DNA of 45,016 nucleotides from Pseudomonadota bacterium (lineage in GTDB: Bacteria; Pseudomonadota; Gammaproteobacteria; Burkholderiales; Sulfuricellaceae), in contig JAJYXP010000010.1 of NCBI GenBank assembly GCA_021801705.1, forward strand, positions 1 through 45,016, read 5' to 3'. Below the pieces are notes generated by a model. It made no database searches and had not been told where the DNA came from. It saw only the letters and a program-made list of their open reading frames with translations. A program made the position numbers and the translations under genes. The stretch's first letter is position 1. Every line of letters starts with the position of its first letter. This document shows positions 37,036 through 45,016 of this stretch, piece after piece.

Positions 37036-39093
37036 ATGAATAGATCGATTGCGCGGTTGGTGGTCGTGGGGCTGACAGTCGCACTGGCCGCCGGCGCTTA
37101 CGCCAGCCAGGAGGGCGAGGAGGAAGAACTGGCGCTGGCCTATGGCGACAAGTCCTTCGTCACCATCGCCAGCGGCACCCGGCAGCCTGTCTCGCGGGCG
37201 CCTTCGGTGGCCACCGTGATCACCGCGGAAGACATCGCAGCCATCGGCGCGGCGGACCTGGACGAAGTGCTGGAAACGGTGCCGGGCGTGCATGTGTCGC
37301 GTTCCCCCATTCTCTACAATCCGATCTACATCATCCGCGGCATTTCCACCCAGTACAATCCCCAGGTGCTGATGCTGGTGAACGGCATCCCCGTCACCGG
37401 CGTGTTCACCGGTAATCGTTCCCAAATCTGGGGCGGCATGCCGGTGGAGAACATCGCGCGCATCGAGGTGATCCGCGGCCCCGGTTCCGCGCTCTACGGC
37501 GCGGACGCTTTTTCCGGGGTGATCAACATCATCACCAGGACCGCCGCCGACATCAAGGGCACCGAACTCGGTGTGCGCGCCGGCTCGTTCAAGAGCCGCG
37601 ACGCCTGGGTGCAGCATGGCGGCGCCTGGGGCGAGTTCGCCGTTGCCGCCTATCTGCGGGTGGGTGCGACCGAAGGCCAGCGCGAAATGATCGGCCGGGA
37701 TGCGGCGACCGCCCTGGGCACTTCCCTTGCGCCGGGGCCGGTCAACCTCGGCCGCGACGCCATCGACGCCCGCCTCGATCTGGCGCGCGACAAATGGCGG
37801 TTGCGCGCCGGCTACCAGCAGCGCGACAATGTGGGCAACGGCGCCGGGGTGGCTTCGGCGCTGGATCCCAAGGGCAGCAATTCCGGCGAGCGGGTGTCCG
37901 CCGATCTTACCTGGCAGGACGCGAACTTCGGCCGCGACCTGGACGTGACCGCCCAGGCCAGCTATCTGAACATCACCGAGCGTTCCGATTTGACGCTTTA
38001 TCCGCCGGGCTCATTCGGCTTCCCGGACGGCGTGATCGGCAACCCCTACAAGTGGGAACGCCACTTGCGTTTCAACCTGTCGGCTTTTTATACCGGGTTC
38101 CAGAGCCACAAGCTGCGCTTCGGTGCCGGAACGCAGGACGACGACCTGTACCGCACACGGGAAACCAAGAATTTTTCCACGCCTGCTCCCGGGGTATTGT
38201 CCCCTCTGGGATCGGTGGTGGACGTGAGCGACAGCGCGCCTTTCCTGCGCCCGCACAGCCGCCGCGTGAACCATGTCTACGTGCAGGACGAATGGGCTTT
38301 TGCCCGTGACTGGTATTTGACCGCAGGGGTGCGCCACGACCAGTATTCGGATTTCGGCGGCACCACCAACCCGCGCCTGGCCCTGGTATGGGAAACGGCC
38401 TACAACCTCACCAGCAAGCTGCTCTACGGCCGCGCCTTCCGTCCGCCGTCATTTGCCGAGCTCTACAACATCAACAATCCGGTGGCGCTGGGCAACCCCA
38501 ACCTGAAGCCGGAAACCAACGAATCCGTGGAACTGGCTTTCGCCTGGCAGCCGGCCAGCACGCTGCAGACCAACCTGAGCCTGTTCCGCTACCGGATGAA
38601 GGATATCCTGCGTTTCGTGCAGAATCCGGATGCCACGATTACCGCGCAGAATGCCGGAGAGCAGACCGGCCAGGGCTTTGAAGTCGAGCTCGCCTGGGAG
38701 GCGAGTGGCAGCCTGCGGCTGTCGGGCAATTACGCGCAGCAGCGTTCGATCGATGCGGCAACGGACCGCGATGCGGGCAACGCTCCCCGGCACCACGTCT
38801 ATGCCCGGGCGGACTGGCGCTTTATGCCGGCCTGGACATTGAACACGCAGCTCAACTACGTCGCCGACCGCAAGCGCGAGCCCTCGGATACCCGCCCCCT
38901 TATCGCCGATTACCACACCGTGGACCTCACGCTGCGCAACCAGAAACGTAGCGCCAACTGGGATTTGGCCTTCACGGTGCGCAACCTGTTCAACGCCGAC
39001 GCGCGCGAGCCGTCGCCGGCGCCGGGCCTGATTCCCAACGACTTGCCGCTGGCCCCGCGCGAGTGGCGCTTCGAAGTGCGCCACCAGCTTTGA
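37036..39093 (+). CDS. TonB-dependent outer-membrane receptor
   Basis: A 685-residue receptor with a signal peptide (LVVVGLTVALAAGAYA, cleaved near SQEG). The plug domain has APSVATVITAEDIAAIGAADLDEVLETVPGVHVSR, the IIRGISTQYNPQVLMLVNG motif and IARIEVIRGPGSALYGADAFSGVINIITRTA. The barrel has the FRPPSFAELYNINNPVALGNPNLKPETNESVELAF region and ends ...PREWRFEVRHQL. An AGGGAGAG site at 37023-37030 favours ATG 37036 over ATG 37018. It is followed after 14 bases by an ABC-type binding protein and then the large sensor kinase. The substrate (siderophore, cobalamin, other) is not clear from sequence. Confidence 0.92.
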   Translation: MNRSIARLVVVGLTVALAAGAYASQEGEEEELALAYGDKSFVTIASGTRQPVSRAPSVATVITAEDIAAIGAADLDEVLETVPGVHVSRSPILYNPIYIIRGISTQYNPQVLMLVNGIPVTGVFTGNRSQIWGGMPVENIARIEVIRGPGSALYGADAFSGVINIITRTAADIKGTELGVRAGSFKSRDAWVQHGGAWGEFAVAAYLRVGATEGQREMIGRDAATALGTSLAPGPVNLGRDAIDARLDLARDKWRLRAGYQQRDNVGNGAGVASALDPKGSNSGERVSADLTWQDANFGRDLDVTAQASYLNITERSDLTLYPPGSFGFPDGVIGNPYKWERHLRFNLSAFYTGFQSHKLRFGAGTQDDDLYRTRETKNFSTPAPGVLSPLGSVVDVSDSAPFLRPHSRRVNHVYVQDEWAFARDWYLTAGVRHDQYSDFGGTTNPRLALVWETAYNLTSKLLYGRAFRPPSFAELYNINNPVALGNPNLKPETNESVELAFAWQPASTLQTNLSLFRYRMKDILRFVQNPDATITAQNAGEQTGQGFEVELAWEASGSLRLSGNYAQQRSIDAATDRDAGNAPRHHVYARADWRFMPAWTLNTQLNYVADRKREPSDTRPLIADYHTVDLTLRNQKRSANWDLAFTVRNLFNADAREPSPAPGLIPNDLPLAPREWRFEVRHQL

Positions 39094-39107
39094 CCGGCCG
39101 CTGCCCG

Positions 39108-40091
39108 ATGTTTTCACCGACCACGCCCGGTTACACCCGTCACGCCGAATTCAGAGGCCGGCTGGCGGCAGCGTTGCTGGGCATCGTGCTGCTTGTCGCC
39201 ACGGCGTTGGCCTGGGGGGCGGGGGAAGCCTTGCTGGCAGTGGTTTATCCCGATATCGGTGAACCTTACCGGGAAATATTCGAGAAGATCATCGAGGGTA
39301 TCGAAGACAAGGCCGGCACGCCGGTAGGCAATTATCCGGTGCGCCCCGGCACGGATATCGGCGCACTGAAAACCAGCCTGCGCCGCCAGAATGCCAAGGT
39401 GGTGATTGCCCTTGGCCGGCAGGGCATGAAGACGGCGGCGGCGCTGGATCACAGCATGGGGATGGTGGTGGGCTGCGTGCTGACGGTGCCGGAAAGCGAA
39501 GCGCGCGGGCAGCCGGTGATCAGCCTGTCGCCGGACCCGGCGCTGCTGTTCGCCCGCCTGAAGGCGCTGATGCCGGCGGCGAAGCGTGTATTTGTCGTCT
39601 ACGATCCCGGCTTCAACGGCTGGCTGATGAAGCTGGCCAAAGAAGCCGCTCGTGCCCAGGGCATGGAACTTGTGGCGTATGAGGCCCAGGATCTCCGCAC
39701 TGCGCTGCGGTTCTATCAGGAAATATTCTCCGCGACTGACAGCCGCAGGGATGCCTTGTGGTTGCCGCAGGATCCCGCCACGGTGGAGGAAAGATCAATT
39801 CTGCCCCTGGTGCTGCAGGAATCGTGGAATCAAGGCCTTGCCGTATTTTCCAGCAATGTCGGCCACGTCCGGCGCGGCGTGCTGTTTTCGCTTTATCCCG
39901 ACAACGTGGCGCTGGGGAAAAGCCTGGCCGGCCTGGCGCAGGGCATTTTGGCCACTGGCGGCTATGGAAAGCGGGGCATGATGCCGTTGCGCGACGTGCA
40001 GATCGCCGTTAACCTGCGTACCGCCAAGCACCTTGGGCTCAATCTGAGCCATCAGCAGCAAAGTTTCGACATGGCATTTCCGGAGCCTTGA
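39108..40091 (+). CDS. ABC-type binding-like protein (ABC_sub_bind family)
   Basis: A 327-residue predicted periplasmic protein of the PF04392-like family (YtrX-type, related to ABC substrate-binding proteins). It begins with a hydrophobic signal (LAAALLGIVLLVATALAWGAG). Motifs such as AVVYPDIGEPYREIFEKIIEGIEDKAG, KVVIALGRQGMKTAAAL, RLKALMPAAKRVFVVYDPGFNGWLMKLAKEAA and FSSNVGHVRRGVLFSLYPDNVALGKSLAGLAQGIL fit. Related proteins often sit with sensory GGDEF proteins and not with a full ABC transporter. Between a TonB receptor and a hybrid kinase it may act as the sensor's periplasmic ligand-binding partner. The start at ATG 39108 was chosen because the upstream GTG 39063 lies inside the receptor gene. 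Confidence 0.8.
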   Translation: MFSPTTPGYTRHAEFRGRLAAALLGIVLLVATALAWGAGEALLAVVYPDIGEPYREIFEKIIEGIEDKAGTPVGNYPVRPGTDIGALKTSLRRQNAKVVIALGRQGMKTAAALDHSMGMVVGCVLTVPESEARGQPVISLSPDPALLFARLKALMPAAKRVFVVYDPGFNGWLMKLAKEAARAQGMELVAYEAQDLRTALRFYQEIFSATDSRRDALWLPQDPATVEERSILPLVLQESWNQGLAVFSSNVGHVRRGVLFSLYPDNVALGKSLAGLAQGILATGGYGKRGMMPLRDVQIAVNLRTAKHLGLNLSHQQQSFDMAFPEP

Positions 40092-40482
40092 GACAGCCTA
40101 TGAACCTGGAAAAGCTATTGAACCGCAAAGGACGCCAACCCTCTCTTCAACTCTCCCCCAGAGGCTAATCTATGCACACATCTTTGCAAGCTGTTGATTT
40201 TACTCCCCTCCCCCGCTTGCGGGGGAGGGGTTGGGGAGAGGGAAAAAGGGCATGTTAATCAACCAATTCCCTCTCCCTAGCCCTCTCCCTCGCACCCGCA
40301 AGGAGTGTCCCCGCCGGGATTGGCAGCAAGCTGCTCAATCCGGCGAGACGGGAGAGGGGACTTGTGTGCATGGATTAGCCAAAGGGGGAGAGGGCGATTG
40401 TCTCCCCTCCCGCAAGCGGGAGGGGATTGAGGGGATGGCTGGCGTCCTCTGCGGTGAACTGCCGTTTTTAGGATAAATTAAC
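40092..40482. other. Repeat-filled leader of the sensor-kinase gene
   Basis: No gene is supported. Left (40118-40133, AACCGCAAAGGACGCC) and right (about 40441-40460, GGCGTCCTCTGCGGTGAA) halves of a CCGCCAAGGACGC palindrome flank several CTCTCCCGC-type palindromes at about 40200-40436, including CCCCTCCCCCGCTTGCGGGG and CTCCCCTCCCGCAAGCGGGA. The order looks like one repeat family inserted into another. Any promoter of the kinase gene is hidden among these; none was recognised. Confidence 0.7.
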
Positions 40483-43400
40483 ATGCTCAAAACGTTTCTC
40501 CGCGCGTTTACTTTCCAGGGTCAACTGAGCATCGCGGTTGCGGTCGGCATCCTTTGCCTGGCGTTGTTTTCGTCTCTGCTGAGTTCATGGCAGGCTAACG
40601 AACGGGTGCGCCGCAACCTCATCGAGCAGGGCCAGCGCATCACCGAGAACCTGGCGCGCCAGAGCGCTCTTGCCCTGCTTTATGTTTCGGCCGAGAACGC
40701 CGCCGAGGCGGTGAACGCGACACTGGCTTTTCCCGGCGTAGAGCGCGTGGAGATTCGCGATGCCAGCCAGCGCGTGTTGCTGGCGCGCGGCAGCGCCAGC
40801 CCCGCCGGATTCAGCGGGCGGCCCGGCCGGGCGAACGGGGCGGAAACCCTGGCCGCGCTCGACGCGGAAAGCTCGGCTGCATGGCGCTTTGTCGCGCCGG
40901 TGCTGTCCCAGCCCGAAGCCGAATCGCCATTCCAGGTGCGGGAGACCGCGCGCGAACTGCTCGGCCACGTTTCGGTGGTAGTGAGCAAGGCGGCACTGGC
41001 CCAGATGACAACCGATATTTTCATCGCCAACATGACGTCGTCGTTCTCTTTTGCGCTGCTGTTCCTGATACTGATCCGCTTCCTGACCAATCGCATGACC
41101 CGGCCGCTCAACCATCTGTCGGCCAGCATGGCGCGCGCCGAGTCGGGCGAGTCCAACGTGCGCGCCGAGCTTTCCGGGCCGAAAGACATCGCGGATATGG
41201 CCCATGCTTTCAACAGCATGATGAAAGTGCTGGAAGATCGCGAGACCGAGCTACGCGCCGCCCGCGACAAGGCGCTCGAATTCGCCCGCATGAAGGCGGA
41301 ATTTGCGGCTACGGTCAGCCACGAGATCCGTACGCCCATGAACGGCGTGATCGGCATGCTCGACATCCTCAAAACCACCAGGTTGCCGCGCGAGCAGCGG
41401 GAATTCGTGGACGTGGCCTGGCGCTCTTCCCAGTCGCTGCTGGAACTGATCGACGGCATTCTGGATTTCTCCAAGCTCGAAGCCGGCAAGGTGGCGCTGG
41501 AGAAAATAGATTTCGATCTCTACAAAATGATTGAGGAGGCGCTCGATTTATTCGCGCCCATGGCTCACCAGAAAGGGCTGGAACTGGGCTACGTGGCGAC
41601 ACCCGAGGTACCGCGCTGGGTGTGCGGCGATCCCAAGCGGCTGCGCCAGGTGATTGTCAATCTGATCAGCAATGCGGTGAAATTCACCGAGCACGGCGAG
41701 GTTGCGGTGCGGGTGGCGCTGATCGAGCGTTACAACGGTTGCGTGTGGCTCCGCTTCGAAGTGGCCGATACCGGCGCCGGTATCAGTCCGGAGGCCCAGT
41801 CGCGCATCTTCGAATCGTTCTCCCAGTCCGATTTGTCCACCACCCGGAAATACGGCGGCACCGGGCTTGGACTTTCCATTTTCCGGCAACTGGTCCTCTT
41901 GATGGGAGGCGGTTATGGCCTCGACAGCGAGCCCGGCAAGGGCAGCCGGTTCTGGGCGATAGTTCCTCTGCAGACGGCGACGGTTGCAGTGCCATCGCCC
42001 TCGATCGAGCATGGGGCCAGGCGTGTGCTGATCGTGGAAGAAAGCGAAGTCGTACTGCAATTCCTGGAGCAATCCCTTGTTTCCCTGGGGATCGCCTGCA
42101 ACAGCGTGCGCACTGCCCGGGAGGCGCTCGATGCCTTGCATGCGGCGATACAGGATGATGTGCCGTTTGACCTGATGATCATGGACGTGGCTTTCGCCAT
42201 GGCCGGAGACGGTGAATTGATGCGCCAGGTGCGCAAGGATGCGCGTACCGCATCGGTGCGGGTGGCGCTCATGGACCGGTTCGGCGTGCAGGGCGGTGCG
42301 GAAATCATGTCCATCTGGCATGCCGACGCTTATCTGTCCAAGCCGCTGCGCACGGACCGTCTGCTGGAGTGCCTGCGCGGGCCAACGGCGCCGCTTCCAG
42401 CGGAAATAGCGCCCGCAGAGGCGCCGTTGGCCATCGACTGCCGTGTGCTGGTGGTAGAGGATAATCAAACCAATCAGATGGTTGTGGCGCGAATGCTGGA
42501 TATGCTCGGCTGCCGCCACGAACTTGCCGTAAACGGACTGGAGGCATTGGAGTCCGTGCGGCACGGGGATTTCGGCCTGATCCTTATGGATTGCAGCATG
42601 CCCGTCATGGACGGCTACGAGGCCACTGCCCGCATCCGGGCTCTGGAGCAAGAGTCTGGCCGGCACATCCCGATCATTGCCATGACGGCCAATACCCAGC
42701 CCAGCGGCGTGGAAAAATGCCTGAACTCGGGCATGGACGATCATCTGCCGAAACCGCTCACGCTTGACAGGCTGTCGGCGAAAATACAGCACTGGGCCGG
42801 CAAGGACGTGAGGGGCAAGACGCAGCCGGCACTGGCGGCGGAGGCGGTTGCCGGCAGCCGGAACGCTCTGCTGGACCCGGAAATGCTGGCCGGGCTGCGC
42901 GAGGCGTTGGGGGATGAGTACGGCAAGGTGGTCGAGTCGTTTCTGGCCGCTACCCCCACCTACCTCGCCCAGTTGGAATGCGCGCTCGAGGCGGGCGACG
43001 CTAAACAGGCCCGGCATGCGGCCCATACCATCAAGGGCAGCGCGGGCAATTTCGGCGCCTTCCGGCTGGCGGAGCTGGCCTATCAGATCGAGCGTGGTGC
43101 GGCAGACGGTTCCACAGGTGTGCCTGCCGCGGATTCGGTCGCCGGGCTGCGCGAGGAGTATGAGCAGGTGGCCAGTATTCTGATGGCCGAACAGGATGTG
43201 CGACTGAGCGTTGTTCCGGCTGAGGCGGGCGGATCGGCGGTGGTTCTGGTCGTGGACGACGACCTCAGCACCCGCGTCGCATTGCGCTGCGCTTTGCAGC
43301 GCGACGGATTCAAGGTGGAGGAAGCGGCGGATGGCCAGCAGGCGCTGGATATGATGGAGCGGATTTGCCCCGATGTGGTGCTCATGGATGTCATGATGCC

Positions 43401-44937
43401 GGTCATGGACGGTTTCACCGCCAGCGCCAGGCTGCAGGAACTGCCGTATGGCGCCGCGGTGCCAGTGGTCATGATTACCGCGCTGGAAGATAAGGCATCC
43501 ATTGAACGGGCATTTGCCGCCGGCGCCAGCGACTACATTACCAAGCCGATTCATTTCGCCGTGGTCAGCCAGCGCGTGCGGCGCATTGTCGAGGCGAGCC
43601 GCGCCGAGCGGCACGTGCGGCATCTGGCTTACAACGATGTCCTGACAGGGCTGCCAAACCGGGCGCAGTTCATGGATCTCCTGGACCAGCATATCAGCCG
43701 CGTCCGGCACAACGGCCACACGCTGGCGGTGCTGTTCCTCGATCTCGATCGTTTCAAGAACGTCAATGACACCCTCGGCCATGATGTAGGTGACCGCCTG
43801 CTGATTGCGGTGGCGCGACGGATCAGGCACAGCGTTCGCGCCAATGACTGCGTGGCGCGTTTCGGCGGCGACGAGTACATGGTGTTGCTGGAAGATCTGG
43901 TCAGCTCCACAGCGGCTTCGATTGCCAGCCAGAAAATCTGCCGGGCCCTGTCCAGGCCTTTCGAAATCGAGGGCCATGACATCTACGTCAGTACCAGTAT
44001 TGGTATCTCCCTTTATCCAGACGACGGCAGGGATGTCGGCACCTTGCTGAAACATGCCGATAGCGCCATGTACCGGGCGAAAAAGGACTGTACCTGCTAC
44101 TCATTCTATGAGCCGGGCATGGAGGCGGTGATTTCCGAGCATATGAAGATGGAAGGCGCCTTGCGGCGGGCGGAAGAAAGAAACGAACTGGTGGTGTTCT
44201 ACCAGCCCCAGGCGTTATTGGCAACCGGCGCCCTGTACGGGATGGAAGCCCTGGTGCGCTGGAATCATCCCGAGCGCGGCCTGGTTCCTCCCGTCAAATT
44301 CATTCCCCTGGCGGAGGAGACCGGGCAGATTGTTTCCCTCGGTGCCTGGGTGCTGCGTACGGCTTGCGCGCAGGCCAAGTCCTGGGCCGAGGCAGGGACG
44401 CCGCTGGTGGTGGCGGTCAACCTGTCCGGGCTGCAACTCAGGCAGTGCGGTTTTGTCGACAGCGTCAAGGCGGTGCTGGCGGAAACCGGGCTGGACCCGG
44501 CGTGTCTGGAACTGGAAATTACCGAGAGTGTATTGATGGAACAGGCCAAGGAAACCCTGTCCACCCTGCATCAGTTGAAGGACATCGGGGTGCGGCTCGC
44601 CATCGATGACTTCGGGACAGGCTATTCGTCCCTGAGCTACCTCAAGCGTTTTCCCGTGGACACCCTGAAAATTGACCGCTCGTTTGTGAGTGATGTGATC
44701 AGCGACCCGGACGATGCCGCCCTCGTTACAGGCATCATCGCCCTGGCCCACAGCTTGCGGCTGAAAGTGGTGGCGGAAGGGGTGGAGGACGCGGAGCAGC
44801 GGGATTTTCTGGTCCGATGCGGCTGCGACTCCATTCAGGGTTATTTGTTGGGCCAGCCAGTGCCGCCGGAGATATTCTGGAGCAAAATGCTGAGCGCGGA
44901 TTTCGGCCAGACCTGGTCCGCGCCGATTGTCCGATGA
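40483..44937 (+). CDS. Hybrid histidine kinase with three receiver domains, HPt, GGDEF and EAL
   Basis: A 1484-residue inner-membrane sensor. Order: TM1 (about 17-37), periplasmic CHASE8-like region, TM2 (about 183-205), HAMP, HisKA with His280 (SHEIRTPMNG), HATPase (NLISNAVKF, DTGAGI, TGLGLSI), REC1 with Asp568 but otherwise poorly conserved, REC2 with Asp703 (ILMDCSMPVMDG), HPt with His848 (AAHTIKGSAGNFG), REC3 with Asp969 (VLMDVMMPVMDG), GGDEF domain with RFGGDEY from 1128, EAL domain with EALVRW from 1255, and LAIDDFGTGYSSLSYL. A complete phosphorelay is fused to c-di-GMP synthesis and breakdown modules. EAL and the GGDEY motifs look intact. The ligand is likely presented by the adjacent binding protein. 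Confidence 0.95.
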   Translation: MLKTFLRAFTFQGQLSIAVAVGILCLALFSSLLSSWQANERVRRNLIEQGQRITENLARQSALALLYVSAENAAEAVNATLAFPGVERVEIRDASQRVLLARGSASPAGFSGRPGRANGAETLAALDAESSAAWRFVAPVLSQPEAESPFQVRETARELLGHVSVVVSKAALAQMTTDIFIANMTSSFSFALLFLILIRFLTNRMTRPLNHLSASMARAESGESNVRAELSGPKDIADMAHAFNSMMKVLEDRETELRAARDKALEFARMKAEFAATVSHEIRTPMNGVIGMLDILKTTRLPREQREFVDVAWRSSQSLLELIDGILDFSKLEAGKVALEKIDFDLYKMIEEALDLFAPMAHQKGLELGYVATPEVPRWVCGDPKRLRQVIVNLISNAVKFTEHGEVAVRVALIERYNGCVWLRFEVADTGAGISPEAQSRIFESFSQSDLSTTRKYGGTGLGLSIFRQLVLLMGGGYGLDSEPGKGSRFWAIVPLQTATVAVPSPSIEHGARRVLIVEESEVVLQFLEQSLVSLGIACNSVRTAREALDALHAAIQDDVPFDLMIMDVAFAMAGDGELMRQVRKDARTASVRVALMDRFGVQGGAEIMSIWHADAYLSKPLRTDRLLECLRGPTAPLPAEIAPAEAPLAIDCRVLVVEDNQTNQMVVARMLDMLGCRHELAVNGLEALESVRHGDFGLILMDCSMPVMDGYEATARIRALEQESGRHIPIIAMTANTQPSGVEKCLNSGMDDHLPKPLTLDRLSAKIQHWAGKDVRGKTQPALAAEAVAGSRNALLDPEMLAGLREALGDEYGKVVESFLAATPTYLAQLECALEAGDAKQARHAAHTIKGSAGNFGAFRLAELAYQIERGAADGSTGVPAADSVAGLREEYEQVASILMAEQDVRLSVVPAEAGGSAVVLVVDDDLSTRVALRCALQRDGFKVEEAADGQQALDMMERICPDVVLMDVMMPVMDGFTASARLQELPYGAAVPVVMITALEDKASIERAFAAGASDYITKPIHFAVVSQRVRRIVEASRAERHVRHLAYNDVLTGLPNRAQFMDLLDQHISRVRHNGHTLAVLFLDLDRFKNVNDTLGHDVGDRLLIAVARRIRHSVRANDCVARFGGDEYMVLLEDLVSSTAASIASQKICRALSRPFEIEGHDIYVSTSIGISLYPDDGRDVGTLLKHADSAMYRAKKDCTCYSFYEPGMEAVISEHMKMEGALRRAEERNELVVFYQPQALLATGALYGMEALVRWNHPERGLVPPVKFIPLAEETGQIVSLGAWVLRTACAQAKSWAEAGTPLVVAVNLSGLQLRQCGFVDSVKAVLAETGLDPACLELEITESVLMEQAKETLSTLHQLKDIGVRLAIDDFGTGYSSLSYLKRFPVDTLKIDRSFVSDVISDPDDAALVTGIIALAHSLRLKVVAEGVEDAEQRDFLVRCGCDSIQGYLLGQPVPPEIFWSKMLSADFGQTWSAPIVR

Positions 44938-44988
44938 CGGTCTTCCCGGCTGAACGCGAGGGGCTCTATTATGGGAGTCTCTACTAAT

Positions 44989-45016
44989 CGTCATTGACGC
45001 CGCGGGAATGACGGGA
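44989..45016. repeat. Partial GTCATT...GGAATGAC palindrome at window end
   Basis: CGTCATTGACGCCGCGGGAATGACG is a degenerate hairpin of the family seen at 29273-29298 and within 15233-15377. It follows the sensor gene by 51 bases and is cut by the window edge. Confidence 0.5.

Noticed and set aside
41548-44055. 835-codon open frame opposite the sensor kinase
   Set aside because: It is a shadow frame with no motif; the plus-strand protein has many verified domains.

Overview
The window is a bacterial chromosome segment, most likely from a betaproteobacterium of the Nitrosomonadales type (Sulfuricella, Thiobacillus or Gallionella-like). This placement is inferred from remembered gene order and protein style: metK divergent from two LpxL-type acyltransferases, then a CoA-binding protein, dapF, a DUF484 protein and xerC; an hslV-hslU pair; cyaY divergent from lptM-lysA; an AAKP-rich histone H1-like protein; a triheme c-type cytochrome; and a very large hybrid kinase with GGDEF and EAL domains. 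I see no rRNA, tRNA, CRISPR array, prophage or classical IS transposase.

Layout. Bases 302-6711 hold housekeeping genes: metK (minus strand), two lipid A acyltransferases, a CoA-binding protein, dapF, a DUF484 protein and xerC. Bases 6752-10369 look like a metal (probably zinc) uptake locus with a small secreted protein, an outer-membrane protein, a ZnuA-like binding protein and a ZnuB-like permease, but no ATPase. Bases 10459-14894 hold a duplicated helical/STAS protein, a PsiE-family protein, the HslVU protease and a triheme cytochrome. Bases 14895-15813 are a gene-free repeat island next to an AT-richer gene of possible Abi/HEPN type. Bases 16555-19241 hold cyaY, lptM-lysA and the H1-like gene. 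Bases 19421-27355 form one long export operon: TetR regulator, RND adaptor and pump, then HlyD adaptor, ABC ATPase and ABC-2 permease. Bases 27553-29247 encode a PiT phosphate transporter and its DUF47 partner. Bases 29310-31879 (minus) encode mtnA and a class II aldolase, probably methylthioadenosine salvage by the DHAP-shunt type of route. A divergent FolE follows. Bases 33090-37011 hold a thiamine-diphosphate enzyme and two citrate-synthase-like proteins that lack the usual catalytic residues. Bases 37036-44937 hold a TonB-dependent receptor, an ABC-type binding protein and a 1484-residue phosphorelay/c-di-GMP sensor.

The most unusual feature is the density of small palindromic repeats. 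At least eight sequence families occur between genes, some nested in one another, and at least three palindromic segments lie in frame inside genes (outer-membrane protein, RND pump, aldolase). Two elements share a 14-bp terminal inverted repeat but carry different cores. The strongest single signal is at 34798-35420. There a frameshifted DUF559 (Vsr-like) nuclease gene, bounded by inverted palindromic repeats, sits between two copies of a 23-bp direct repeat made from the 5' end of the first citrate-synthase-like gene. This looks like an insertion of a roughly 577-bp nuclease-carrying element that duplicated its target and left the host gene with a new start codon.

All functional calls come from reading motifs and recalled family features. 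No database search was run.
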